Source of the DNA: Theristus sp. LFF4_11
Taxonomy: Eukaryota; Nematoda; Chromadorea; Monhysterida; Xyalidae
Length of the DNA: 64,000 nt
NCBI GenBank assembly: GCA_030248135.1
Contig: JASANC010002136.1
Location: 1-64,000 of the forward strand
Direction of reading: 5' to 3'
In this document: piece after piece, positions 21,801 through 33,489 of the stretch
Layout: each line of letters starts with the position of its first letter
Position numbering within the stretch: position 1 is the first letter of the stretch
The notes under the pieces: model-generated
Told to the model about the DNA's origin: nothing
The model's database searches: none
Seen by the model: only the letters and a program-made list of their open reading frames with translations
Position numbers and translations under genes: made by a program

Positions 21801-22705
21801 ACTGAAGCGCGCTGACGCACGCTGAAGCGCGCTGTTTTTTTGCTTCGTGAATGTGTAGCAAAGTGAAGCGCGTCAGCGCGCTTCAGCGCGCTTCAACCTC
21901 CATGAATGGCGCTTTACAGTGTACAGCTGCTGTCAACAAACGTTATACCCAGTTATACCACTGTGCACAGCGTCGTGCATTCGACGCCAGCCACGGTCCC
22001 AGCGTCTGTTGAATCCAATTTGACCGTAGCAATTCGTTTCTTTCGTCATTTTCACGACCGATCTGGCTTCATCCAATGTGAACGCCACTGGTTTCTCGCA
22101 GAAAAACGGCTTACCGGCGTTGCAACACGAAAGAAGCTGCGAATTTTTTGCGAAACTTGTTGAACCTTATACTGTATTGCCATATTGAATTTTTGGCTTG
22201 TTCAAGCCCACAAGTGATCCAGGGACTATGTACAGTAAGTTGGGCACTGTTTGGGACTGATCTCACTGCACAATAGTCAAGATCGTAAAGACAGAGCAAC
22301 AGCAAAACTTTAGCTTTATCTCAAGCTTCCACGGTGTATTCGCTCGGATTATCAAAAATATCTAATAACCAAATGAATTTCAAACAAACGCAGCCAAAGA
22401 AACGCAAAAACCTGTTCATAGTGCGTACTGGTGGGACCGCAAATCATCACCGCGTCCACGCAGTCGTCCTTGATCAATTCCAGCGCTGATTTCGCCACTT
22501 TCGGCTGGCCAAAGTCGGCCAAAATTTTTTGCTCGATTGGAAATACATCCGCGATGCAGGTCAGTTTCGCGTTTGCGTTTGCAAGAATGTGCCCCGCGTG
22601 TATTCGGCCCATTCGCCCGAAACCGATTATGCCGATGCGAAGCGGTTTCTTCATTTGGACCGCCTTATTGGTTTTATTGGTTGGGGTCGACATAACTTGT
22701 GACAT
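18891..22705 (-). CDS. Inositol 2-dehydrogenase-like oxidoreductase (Gfo/Idh/MocA, IolG type)
   Basis: Six minus-strand exons: 22705-22412, 22136-21959, 20361-20189, 19676-19494, 19408-19279, 19003-18891; 356 residues, all phases consistent. The family oxidises myo-inositol (or a relative) at C2 with NAD+. Seen: Rossmann motif GIIGFGRMGRIHAG (about 25-38), FCEKPV with the catalytic lysine (about 114), GFNRRWD, then GGIHIDMCVHDFDL with the Asp192/His196 pair typical of the family, and FGSKGSIQLDNE near the end of the substrate domain. Length equals bacterial IolG (about 340-350). No targeting sequence is evident, so a cytosolic enzyme is likely. Start choice: ATG at 22705; a second in-frame ATG lies at 22693. 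Substrate is inferred from family resemblance; other sugar-alcohol dehydrogenases of this superfamily are possible. Intron 2 (20362-21958) is full of repeats. Confidence 0.88.
20378..20606. repeat. GTGAC-type satellite, about 230 bp
   Basis: Imperfect tandem pentamers GTGAC/ATGAC/GTGGC, in intron 2 of the inositol dehydrogenase gene. They create dozens of overlapping TGACGTGA words. The apparent open frames of 155 codons across it are a by-product of the pentamer repeat and are not a protein gene. Confidence 0.92.
20664..21915. mobile_element. Large inverted-repeat element, about 1.25 kb
   Basis: The left arm (20664-20910) and right arm (21678-21915) are inverted copies. Shared blocks: CAGCTTCATCATGAATGAAG, GAAGCTGCGTCAGCCGCTGC and GATGTCCGGA. 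Runs of CGCGCTGAAGCGCGCTGA occur in both arms; a sub-block is duplicated within the left arm (20680-20770, 20795-20880). Outer ends read AAGGCCCATTCATGC and CCATGAATGGCGCTTTAC, the family B terminal motif. The interior is AT-rich with a tRNA-like segment and no transposase. Confidence 0.75.
21088..21160 (-). pseudogene. tRNA-like relic (tRNA-Asp-like)
   Basis: On the minus strand: CTATAGTGCAGTGGTAACAT (A-box-like), then GTGCCTGTCAGCACA as an anticodon arm with a GTC-like loop, then AAGTTCGAAACCC (B-box-like). The arm spacing is short by about one base and the acceptor stem is poor, so it is probably a dead tRNA copy or SINE head rather than a working tRNA. Confidence 0.4.
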
Positions 22706-24171
22706 TTTTTATTGTTTTTCGTCGCGGTTTTCGTTGTTGTTTTTGTTGTGTACAAACTACCGCTAATAACTTTTGAACACCGCTACGACCAATCACATCG
22801 CTAACGCATTTATTCGCTGAAATCTGCACATTTGAAAAGTCACGTTTTTATCTGCACAAAAGTTCCTCAGCTTTTCTGGGACTCTCAGAAAATGAACGCA
22901 GATGTGTAGACGTCAGATGCAGATGTTCGTGCAGATGCTGAAGGCGGTTCAGAAACGCATGCAGATGCAGGAAAAACTGCAGTGGAGATGTGACTTTTTT
23001 CTCCAACATGAAATTGGGTTGATTGCACAGCGGTTTTTTGCTTCTAACAACTTATATCTGCCTGCACCGGTATTTCAACATCTGCGTGTTTCTGCATGTC
23101 TATCAATATTTTCAAGAACATCGATACATTTGCGTCTACATTTGCACTTATTTTTCAGCGTCAAACCAAAACATTATTGAGATAAAGTAATGGTAAAACA
23201 AACACTCAACAGTTTTTAGCCACAGCAAACAGCTCTGGCTATCACAAAAAAGTATAAACATTCAAAACTAAAGCGACCCTTCAGTTTGATAACAATAACA
23301 TTGATACCCACTTTGAAACAAAATATCTTTTCCCGCCATAAATCATTTTGTTGATAGGAAAAATGCAATGCAACTGCAGTCAGTGTTGAGCGGACAAAAA
23401 AATAATAACCCGCACGGATACAAAAAAACAGTGAAATTGTGGTTAAAACTTGAGAATTAAAAAGCGGGGCGATGAAATTGGTGCAGTGCGGTACTGTAAT
23501 GTAGAACGGTACTGTTGAGTGAAATACGGTGCGCTGACGTAAAAAAGATGAATGGTGTTCATTGCTACACAAAAACTTTGAATAGAGAATTGTACGCCAA
23601 AAAAGGTCCGACCGAACTCGTGTCCGGTGGCATGTCCCGCCGCGTGTCCCGAGCCGTGAGTCCTGCCCGGGAAAAGGAAATAAAACAAATAAACTTCGCG
23701 GTACAGGGCATGACGCGGTACACACACCACCGTGTGGCACCCATTCCTCGCTCGTAATTGGGTACGCGTGTAATGAGCAAAGTTGCTGAACAGAAACTCA
23801 GCAAATTTGTTGAGCGACCTCTGGTTCAACCAGTCACTCCATGCTCAACCAACAGCCTTTTTCTTGAGATAGCCCATTAGTTGGCGGTGCTGAGTAGGGA
23901 GCACGTGACGTTGTCACAATCGGCGAAAAAAGTTTTTTTTCATGTTCAATTGAATACATACCAACAATATGTCATGAGTACTTCTTGATTGGTCCTCAAC
24001 TATTTTGTGTAGGTTTAACAATATTTGAGCGTTTTGCGTTTTTTTCACAACGTTTTTTTGTCTTACTGTTCGCAATATCGAATTCAGCTGCGTCGATGAT
24101 AGTGAAGCAGCCAAAATATCAGTGCAAATCATGAAACCAAGACAATTGTTATGATTGTCTTCGCGAAACGT
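22706..24171. other. Intergenic region upstream of inositol dehydrogenase, downstream of the Srt gene
   Basis: Both flanking genes are on the minus strand, so this holds the inositol dehydrogenase promoter. A short GCAGATG-rich tract lies at 22910-22990. No exon or recognisable repeat element was seen. Confidence 0.55.
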
Positions 24172-26609
24172 TCACAAATAAGTGTCCGCAACGTCATTTG
24201 CCTTTGATTCTATCTCCGCATACACCACAGCGTTGGTGGTCGTGTGCATTTCAGGCTTTTCCGCAGCGTTAACGTCAGCGTAACTGTCAGCGTTAGCAGC
24301 GCGTTCATTCGCGTTATCGTCGTCGTCGGGGACATATTTTTCCGCGTCGTTTCGCTGTTTCGTCACTGTAGACTCGCCGTTTTGCTCCGTATCGCTTTTT
24401 ATTGCCGCAACGTTGATCACAAAAAATAAACGCGTGATAACGCGCGGCGCACGTTGCTCGATGCCGAGCACTTTCAGGCATTTGCTGCGTAGCGTGTTGT
24501 TCAGTGCGAGATAGATGAACCAGGTGCCGCCTGCAAACAATATGCTAAACACAGTGCACTCTGTTGCAGCACAGCAATGTTGCGTGTCACTAACAAACAC
24601 ACTGGCACATGTACGTTGACACGCATGCTGCTCTGCAATATCGTTTGCGTTAAACGGGCATTCATGTAGCTAGGCTTTAACCCAGCTATGCGTCGCCAAA
24701 TACTACTTCATGAATGCCGCTTGTGTGCGTGTTAGCGATTGTGCAACATTACTGTGTTATAACAGAGTGCCTTCAGACTATATAGCATTTCCTTCACAGT
24801 ATAAACCATTCAGGGATAGCTGACCAAAACAGAAGAGCTAGTCGGGGTTGAAAACATTTTTCTGCAGCGTACCATGCGTCCACAGCCAAACGTAGTGCGC
24901 CACTTGGTAGAAGATTGGCGTGCGCGGCTGGATGAGCGTGACGACGACGTAGCCAATGGCGCTGCCCCACGTGAACAGCACCACAATCAGACACTGCAGT
25001 TACCGTAATCGTATGTTGAAACACATCGAACAAATAACAAACGAGTCGATAGCTTCTTTTGCGCGCCGGTTCCGGAAACGCTAAGGTACCAAACTCCGGC
25101 GGAAACGGGCAATACTGCCCCGAGCCCAATTTGGTCACTTTAGTTTCTCCATTGCGTGTCTTGTCCGCAGCGAGGTTCGAACTTTCCACCTACAGAACGA
25201 CTTGACCAAACAGCAGAATTGTCACTCTGTCTCTTTGATGGCAACACCAAGCAACCTGCGTCAGAACGCGCATCTGCCTTCGACGCATCTTTGCGGCCAT
25301 TTGTGATTTCATCAGCTGTCCCGTGCTGCCGCGTAGCGCCAGACCAACGAACACGTAGGCCAATGCGAGCAGCACAGCGGTGCAGTCGTTGTTGAGTTTC
25401 AGAACGAATATTAGTTTCTGCAAATAGAACGTGTTTGTGATGGTCGCTGTTTCGCACAGGGTGCCTGAAAAGTAACAAACAATTCAGCAAGATTGTTTGG
25501 ACTGGAACTTTGGTTTGTGTATCTGGCAAAGGACGTCGATCCGCAAAGCCTGGTCGGCCACGGTTCGGTTGTTTCGGTTTCGGTTCAAAATGTCAAAACA
25601 AAACTTTCGGTGTACTGTTTACTCAAATTGCCGACGGTACGGTTTGGTAAGCGTCATTTTCGGTTACCGCGGCAACACTAAAGAGAGTTTAGTTGACTCT
25701 TCAATTCAGAAAAAAATCGCACCGCGCCGTACGGTGCATCGATGCCGAGATCGGGTCGATAAACGTAGTATCCGAGCGGGCCCATGCAGCTGACGCAGCT
25801 GACAACACCGTACGCGAGACAGAGACACAGCCAAACAGTGACACGTCTGCCCGCGAACAACGCGGACGAACAACGCTGCGAGTACAGCTCGGTGGCGCGA
25901 TTCATGGCGAGCACGATCGACAGCGGACAATACGTGTACCAGCAGGCTGAAGTGTGGCGCTAGTAGTGAGTGCCAGTATTGTGCATTTATTCAAACGTGT
26001 CCGGACTAAAATAACGTTATTTGCTTTAAAAACGCCCGTTTGTCAAAGGAAAGGCCCTAAAATTTCAGTTTGGTGTGACTGATTCGACATTCACCATTTT
26101 TACGGGAAGAAGTCGGCTAAACGGAAAGTCTGGTTTGCTGTGAACGGCAAGCGCATGTTTTGCGGCACATAACGTCATTTCAGTGGGACACGTTTGAAAA
26201 AATATGCCATAGCTAGTTGTCTCTCTCAACTGGTGTTGAAATTCGTTCCCAGCGACTGACCGGCCATCACAGCGCCGTGCACGTTCATCCACCAGTGGTC
26301 GGTCGCATTCACCAGCGTGCCGTCCGGGCACACTGTCGCTCTGATTCCGACGATCGACATGACGCCGGAGCAGATGGCGCCGACGAACATGGCGGCGATG
26401 TCGACGATGCCCATGGTGAACATCAGTCGGTAGCACGTGTGATCGACGACCATGTTCGAGGCGCGCATCGCGTACAGGACAACTGCGTACGGAATACTGA
26501 GCACCGAGCCGTGCGTCGTGTAGAGCAGGCCGAGCGGAATGTTGCGCAACAGTTGCGGCGTGCAGTTGGTCGGCTCGATGGTGGCGTTCGTGGCGTTGAG
26601 GATGCTCAT
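24172..26609 (-). CDS. Serpentine receptor class T (Srt) chemoreceptor-like GPCR
   Basis: Five minus-strand exons: 26609-26261, 25946-25698, 25464-25256, 24993-24873, 24530-24172; about 428 residues. Srt receptors are nematode seven-transmembrane proteins thought to act in chemosensation. Seen: N-glycosylation sites NATNAT before TM1; CYRLMFTMGIVDIAAMFV (TM2, matching the family phrase CYKIMFFLGIIDM); VLAMNRATELYS at the end of TM3 (family LALNRC); LFAGRRVTVWLCLCLAYG (TM4); AVLLALAYVFVGLAL (TM5); VVLFTWGSAIGYVVV (TM6); and GGTWFIYLALNNTLRSKCLK (TM7, family SPAIIYLTLNKTIR). An unusually long acidic tail (PDDDDNANERAANAD) follows. The exon 2 donor (GTCAAC) is weak and was chosen by phase. Translation may start in an earlier exon, since an acceptor-like ATTCCAG lies just upstream of the chosen ATG. 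Confidence 0.85.
24655..24722. mobile_element. Short MITE family B copy
   Basis: Left end TAAACGGGCATTCATGTAGC and right end CTACTTCATGAATGCCGCTT are inverted copies, enclosing about 30 bp. It lies in the last intron of the Srt gene. Confidence 0.65.
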
Positions 26610-27108
26610 GGCGTCTGGAATGTTATGAACTTGGCCTGCGTATGCACGGCGAAACCGCAAACAGCGACCTTGCTGTATTGCATTAATACTTGAATGCCAA
26701 TTCAGATATATGTTTGCCTGATAGCCTGAATAATGTGCAGGTTGTTTTGGTCAATAGTAATTACTGTAACATTCAAATGAAATTCAATGATAAACAGAAT
26801 AATCAACGAGACACGGCACAAACATGTGTTCCAGTTCATGAAAACAGGTGAATTTGACGTGAATGACTCAATGATGTTTTCTGATTGATTTTTTTACAGC
26901 TCACAATATTTTTTCAGCCATGCCGCTCATACCCATACAATACTCAAACCCATACCAAGCCGTGTTCGATTTATTGTTTCAAAATTCAATTGATAAAGTC
27001 GTATTTTCGTAAAGAGTCTAGTCGATGAGGTTTTATGTTTTATCGGAATTATGGGGGGGGGGGAGGCCGGGACAGTTAATTTTTTTAGTTGCGTGAATCG
27101 AAAGTACA

Positions 27109-28253
27109 AGGTGTCCCAAAAAACATAACAAAAGTAAATGCCTCGTGCGGCCGACTGGTTGCACGTGAAGCCGTGAAATTTGAAACTCTTTTAGAAATAA
27201 GGAACACATTTTGTATGTTCAAATTTTATCCCGAAAATCCACTTTTTCAATAATATTTCAGCAGAAATGCGTAAAAACTTAAAAATCACCTAACTTCAGC
27301 ATTTTGACTCAGGATAAACATCGTTATCGTCATCGAGATTCACATATGGCAGTGGCGCAAGTTCATCTTCAGCTTCGTCTTTACTGATGTCATCAGGTTT
27401 GTCCTCTCGACCCTTTAGTTTCACTTTTTTTCAGTTGCTCATTTACTTTTTTCATTGTTCTCACTGATTGTCGACATTCGGTGTTCGAAACTGATGAACA
27501 CTTTCTGGTGCAGCGCCCGATCATCGTTGATTTTTTGCACACCACTGCGAATTTTGCTTTTCAAATCGTCGAAACTGTTGGGCGCCGAACGGTACACAAT
27601 TTCCTTTAGGTGCCCTGAACCCATAAGTCAAGAGGAAAAATGAAACAAGTGCGCGAGTGGCTGTCGGCGTCGTTCGGTGACCGCTGGATCGGCCGCATGG
27701 GCAGAATTGAATGGCCCGAGAGGAGTCCGGACATGAAGCCTTTGACTTTTGCGTTTGGGGGCATCTGATGGTTAATGTGGGTCATTTTCGGCGCCCACCA
27801 CTGCAGCGGTGTGCAACAAAAATCATCGATGATCGAGCGCTGCACCAGAAAGTGATCATCAGTTTCAAACATTGAATGTCGACGTTCTTTGAGAACAATA
27901 GAAAACATTGAGCAGCCGAGAAAAAATGAAACTGAACAACCGTGAGCATGAACATAATGACAACAGTAAAGTTGAAGCTGACGATGAGTTTGTGCCACTG
28001 CCAGATGACATTCTCGATGACGACAATGATGTTTATCTTGAGTCAAAAAAACTGAATTTAGGTGATTTTTGAGTTTTTACGTATTTCTGCTGAAATATTA
28101 TTGAAAAAGCGGATTTTCGAAATAAAATTTGAACACACAAAATGTGTTCCTCAGTTTTGTGTAAAAGTGTTTCAAATTTCACGGCTTCACGTGCAACCAG
28201 TCGGCCGCACGAGCCATTTACTTTTGTTATGTTTTTTTGAGACACCCTGTACT
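27109..28253. mobile_element. Mariner-like transposon relic in mirror-image form
   Basis: About 190-bp terminal inverted repeats (27110-27303 and 28059-28253) start TACAAGGTGTCCCAAAAAAC on the left and end GAGACACCCTGTA on the right, with TA at both edges. The interior carries two decayed transposase pieces in opposite directions. On minus, 27624-27439 has HLKEIVYRSAPNSFDDLKSK and INDDRALHQKVFISFEHR; on plus, 27655-27900 has DRWIGRMGRIEWPERSPDMK (the family SPDLTPLD region) and IIDDRALHQKVIISF. Both pieces end in the same C-terminal peptide, so the element looks like two inverted copies of a transposon's 3' half. Not functional. Confidence 0.8.
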
Positions 28254-29925
28254 ATGCGAACGCGCTTTTGAGGCTGAAAGTTTCTTAACTTCAATAAGTT
28301 TCTGTGCCTACATCACAAACTTTTGTTTCGCGAACAACCACAACAATAAAATAACTCATCTGCATCATAAGGCGCCCTTGCATGGCAGAAACAAACTAAA
28401 AATATTGAATGTAATTGCAATTGAAGTGCAATTCCCTGGGAAGTCCTTATAAAACAAGAATAAGTCTCATAAAATACGGATTAAGAACGGATTAAAGAGT
28501 ACATGCATACAAAATGTCGTCATTTTTTCAATTAAACTTTTTAAAATTGAGTTTTCTGTCCCAGATATTGACAATGAGCAGAGTGGTGTCGCAATCCTTG
28601 AGTTTCGTTGTTTTAGCTGTCGCTTCACCTCCACCGTCACATTTCTGGCACACTTTTTCATTTTAAAAAAGTGCGTGTTTTCAGCATTTTTTCGGGTAAA
28701 AAAATAATGATTGCCCGCGCTATTTGGCTTTAATCGCACTAAAAAACGTCTTCAACGGTTTCCGCAGAAAAAATTAAACAAAATAGGCCCTTATAAACAA
28801 AGGTTGGTTTCAGACACAATGAAAATTTTGGCTTTTTTTTGATTTTTTGGCTTCCCGCCCTGGGCACCCCGCCCCTTTTGGGGAAGGGGTACTTATAAAC
28901 GGGGGAGGCTTTATGGAAGACTTAACTGTTATGTCAAAGCTGTTTGCCCACTGCTGGTGTTCCAATCGCTTTAGGTTTCCTCAACACAATCTTGCTCGAT
29001 TTGCGGTAATCCGTTGTGAAAGTAAGCTACGGAATGACCTAATACATGGCAGCTTTTTTCAGAATGTGAATAAAAAAGTCGTTCAGAAACCAAGTTGTGT
29101 GTTAAATTTAACGTGTTTTTTCTTCGATTCTTCGTGCTGTTCTGTTCATTCTTTTTTCCTTGCACATACGATTATTGGGAATTATCTTGGCATTCTTGAA
29201 AAAACAACTAGTAGTCTGCAAGATTGGATATTGATGATTGATGATTGGTGATTGACGAGTGATGATCAACTTTGGTGGAGAATACAAGGATTGCCTTTTA
29301 TTTATTCGGCCATACTGTACTGGAAACTAAAGAACTGGTCTTGAACAAATTAGACTCACTTTTGAATATGTTTTCAGACATGCAGTCGATAAATTAATCG
29401 CGTTGGAAACGGGACACACACGGGCAGACAGTGAAACTTGAACTCGTTGGTATTCTCAAGTTTCACCTTTTACGCAATATCGCAGCCGCACCCAACCCAC
29501 GCGTTTCGTCTGTCTGCGAAGAAACGAGTTTTTGCAACGGACAATTCTCAAAACGACGCAGCTAGGATGTGAATGAATTCGATTGTCAGAGGTGGAACGG
29601 AAGCAGCATGGAATTTCATGAACAATGCCTTCAAACCTGGTGTCCTGCAAGAAGTGCCACCGTTTTTACTGGTCATTTGCTCAGCGATTGTCACCGCCGC
29701 CAGCCAAAAAAATGTTGAAAAAACAAGGAACGAGGAAAATACTTATAGCGCACTAAAAACAGTGTTCGGGAAACTGCGGATTTTTTCAGTCGCACAGCAA
29801 TAATTTAGCCATTTTCAATCTGGAAACGACAGTTTTGTCACGTAATCCACCATACACGCATCGATCCTGGCATTCCGATGACTCTCACCAACACAGAAAC
29901 ATCAGTCGGCGATATGCAGGGTGAA

Positions 29926-30797
29926 CCAAAAAAGGTTCCAACTTCAAAATCCTCTCATTGGCTTGTGCGCTGAGACCTGAGATGTTTTGAACTGGAAATT
30001 AGAACACTTTGGGAGGTTTTTCTGACCAAATTTTTTTCAGGGTATATCGCCCCCATCACTCAATACAGCAAAATATCTGATAAAACATGTTGTAAAATGC
30101 AGACGGTTGTTTTTACTGTAACAAATACCAAACAATGAACGTTGGTGACAACCCGAGTGTTCCACAATACAAAAAAGCTGAAATAAATCAATATATAAGC
30201 ACAATATATACAACACAGAGGTGGCTTGGAAATGCCGAACGCCGAATTGCATGTGAGCAGTTTTTGATAATTCTGATGTTTCACTTCAAGCCTGAGTGTG
30301 AGTGAGCGGTTCTGCTCAGAACAGATGCGAATCTGTCTTTTCATATGCAAATTGTTTTTTTTATTCACACATTGCCACTCTGATTTTTCATCATAGCGAA
30401 CTGATTGTTTCTGCAGCGCGACGTTGGACTGCGCAAAAAAAGTGCTGCTGAGCTTCCGCCATCGCATCATTGAAAACACTGGCGCTCACAATCAGCAGCT
30501 GGCCAAGCGCCATCTGGCAGAAGATGGTGAAAAAGAAGAAGAGCAAACCATCGACTGTCTCATTAAAATCTGATCTGGTGCTGATGAGTAATGATAAACA
30601 ATCACATTCTCGATGAACATTGTTTTTGGGTCAAAAATTGCACTGTAAAAAACGAACTGAAGCGTGTAAACCAAAAAAACTAGATCAAACCTCCCAAATT
30701 GATCAAACAAACAGTGTTCCAAATTTTAAATCATGAGGTCCCAGCACAAACCAGTGAGAGCATTTTGAAGTTAGAACCTTTTTTGGTTCAGCATGTA
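29926..30797. mobile_element. Foldback element family D, copy 1
   Basis: Left end GCAGGGTGAACCAAAAAAGG then TTCCAACTTCAAAAT; right end inverted, AGTTAGAACCTTTTTTGGTT then CAGCATGTA. The AATTAGAACACTTTGGGAGG and TTTTTCTGACCAAATTTTTT blocks, plus the interior CCACTCTGATTTTTCA, match (inverted) the element at 61252-62350. No intact transposase frame. Confidence 0.7.
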
Positions 30798-32359
30798 TCC
30801 TAAAACTGTAAAAGAAAAAAAGCTCTATATCCTGCGGAATACTGTTTGTAAATAAGTTGTCTATTTGAGACGCTAACCTTGTGGGCGGAGTGTGTTTGTA
30901 ATGTGCCTATTTAGGTCATTCCTTTTTGAGTCACATTATATGGTCTGTGTTGCGGAACGGTGTGGTGTGTGGATGTGGATAGCTCAGCTACTTTGTCGGG
31001 TATTGGCTGTGGGTGCACATGAAAGCGTTCTAGTCAGTACCGACGTTTTACAGACATTTTAGGGGGGTGCTACCTCCCCTTCCCTGCAATTTTTTTCTGG
31101 TAAATGTTTCAATGGAAAATGCTATAAATTGCCAAAAATGCTACAGTAGTTCTTTGTAAAACCAAATAAACTTATATGCTTGGGTTGGCTTATGGCCACG
31201 CATATATGCGTAAAAACGATGTTAAACGTCAGCGTTATACAATCTGGTTAGCGTGTTTTTTTAGCGACGAGCCATTTTCGCGTTTTTTTCTGAGACGCAG
31301 AGTGCTAAAAAATTACCGAGCTCAAATTAAAACTGCAAAACAAGAACGTAATGCAGATGGTGAAACGGAACAAACATTTCGTTCTTTTACCATATGATGT
31401 GATATGATAGTATCACAGTGTAATGCAAAAAAATCCGCTTTTAACGCAAGATATTAACCACATCAAATTGGTAACAGCCTTGTCTAAACTTAAAAGAATA
31501 AAAAAGTGTGGAAAGTGAACACATGGCACAGGAAAAATTTAAAAAACCCTGTAAATCAAGGCAGATGTTGAACTCGTGCAATAAGAAAAAACCCTTTTTC
31601 TGCGACGTTCAGAAAAAACAAATGAAAACTTGCTGTATTTGCTGTCAGCAATGGAACTGAGACGGGTTGCTCATGTGAAAAAGTATAATGTTACCAGTAA
31701 AATCGATAGAAAACGTGAATACAGTGGCTTTTGAATGTGACAAACTCAAAAATTGTTTCAGAAAATTGTTTCTTGAAAACACGGTGTATGAAATACCCTC
31801 TCGCAAACGGAAGTGTACGTATTTTGGAAAATGGTGCTCAACGTGCGGGTGCGGGTGTAGCCGTTTTTTTGACTGGGCAGCGAGCGCTAAAAAAATAATT
31901 AACGGATGCACTATCTTCTTTTTTGACGCAGAACAATTTCTGCAAGCCTTTGCAAAAAATCGGTGTGGGAGTTCTGAATTGCAGGACGACTGCATCAAAC
32001 ATTCGGACAGAATCACTTGAAAAAATGTTGCACTGTCGCATTTCACCTCAGCTTTTTCTGTTTTTTTCGCAATGAAGTCGTTCTGTTGTTGCTTTTGCAA
32101 GTTCAAACGGAAAGCCAAAAGCCAAGTTATCCATCAAAAAAGATTTTGTGATAAATGTCTTTAAATTACATTTTAAATTTAAATTACAAGCAAAAAAACA
32201 CATGCACAGGGTGATCAGAAAAACATTGAAAACACGTACCAGATTTCGCGATCACGTTGCCGATCATGTTATCAGGTACAGCATGGCCGAATAAATAAGG
32301 CAGTCCATCAAGGCGGGATCAGCCGCAGACTAGGAGTTGTCTATTTCAAAAAAGCCAAC

Positions 32360-32530
32360 GTAATTCCCAATCATGTGTACAAGGGATAAAGAATGATCAG
32401 AATAGCGCGGGTAATCCATTAGTTTAAAAAAACGCGTCAAATTTGGCACACAATTCAGTTTCTGATCGTCTTTTTTCTTTCATTCAAAGTTCTCGCGCTC
32501 CTTGCACCCTGAAAAAAGCTGCCATGTTTA
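32360..32530. repeat. Dispersed repeat family F, copy 2
   Basis: Diverged copy of 3735-3905: CCCAATCATGTGTACAAGGG, TCTTTTTTCTTTCATTCAAA, CTCCTTGCACCCTGAAAA, GCTGCCATGTTT. Confidence 0.6.
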
Positions 32531-32634
32531 ACCGGCCATACCGTATCTGAAAAACGGTCGTGTGATGTGGTATTGACCAACACCTCCGTTCCAATTGTTT
32601 AACAATATATTGCACAAACTCCATTGTAGACCTA

Positions 32635-33094
32635 CCGTATTACCTCTATTAAACCCCCCCCCCCCAAAATTAAACCCCCCCCAAAAATAAACCCCCACCC
32701 CCTCGACAAGTTTCCAAATAATCCCCCCCCCCAAAATAATCCCCCATGGGGGATTATTGAAACCTGTTTGAAACACATACCCAGCGAATTCAGTGGCTAG
32801 TTGCAGTGAAAATGATGAAATTGTGCTACCAAAGGCCCCAAATGGATGATTAAATGGTAATTTCATTACAAAAGGCTGTTGTAAAAAGAAATTTCTATGT
32901 AGAATAGAAGTTTTTGCGACTTCCTTCCTGCCATGGAAGGTATTTTTGCCATTTTGCCCACTCCTAAAAATGGTTTCCAAATAAACCCCCCCCCCCAAAA
33001 AAATAAAGCCCCCCCCCCCAAAAAATAAACCCCCACCCCCAGAAGTCGCTGAAGAAATAAACCCCCATGGGGGTTTATTAGAGGTAATACGGTA
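32635..33094. mobile_element. TIR element with C-tract arms
   Basis: Ends are inverted: ACCGTATTACCTCTATTAAA followed by C-runs on the left, and TTTATTAGAGGTAATACGGT on the right. Each arm contains several runs of 7-10 C separated by AAAATAAA or AAATTAAA; a mid-element palindrome CCCCCATGGGGG occurs near 32743 and again near 33062. About 460 bp; no transposase. Confidence 0.75.
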
Positions 33095-33489
33095 TCAACA
33101 TACGCCAATCAACAAGATATCATGTTCATCTCATGGCCTACCAACTGAAAAACATGTTCTAAGTTGCAACAAAACGATTTCTGAAACGATATTTCAATTC
33201 AGTTAAGTCATTTCAACGCTAAAAATTGACCCTAGAAGTCATCCAAATCGAAAAACATGGAGTACGTCGGTCAAAATGACCAAATAATGACATTTTTAAA
33301 CTAAGCACACAAAGAAGTTGGGAAGAAAATTTGGTTTGAACTTTCAAAAAATTATGCCATAAATCGATTTTTCAAAGCAAAGTAGAAGAAAAATTTTTCA
33401 AATTTTTTTTAAGTTTGAAAAAAAAATCCAAATTAAAAAAAAAGAAAAAAATTTTTTTTTTTCAAAATCCCTAACCCTCCCTACCCCGG

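Noticed and set aside
29222..29275. ATTGATGATTGATGATTGG repeat as a CRISPR-like or regulatory array
   Set aside because: Short degenerate GATTGAT microsatellite without unique spacers; the genome is eukaryotic.
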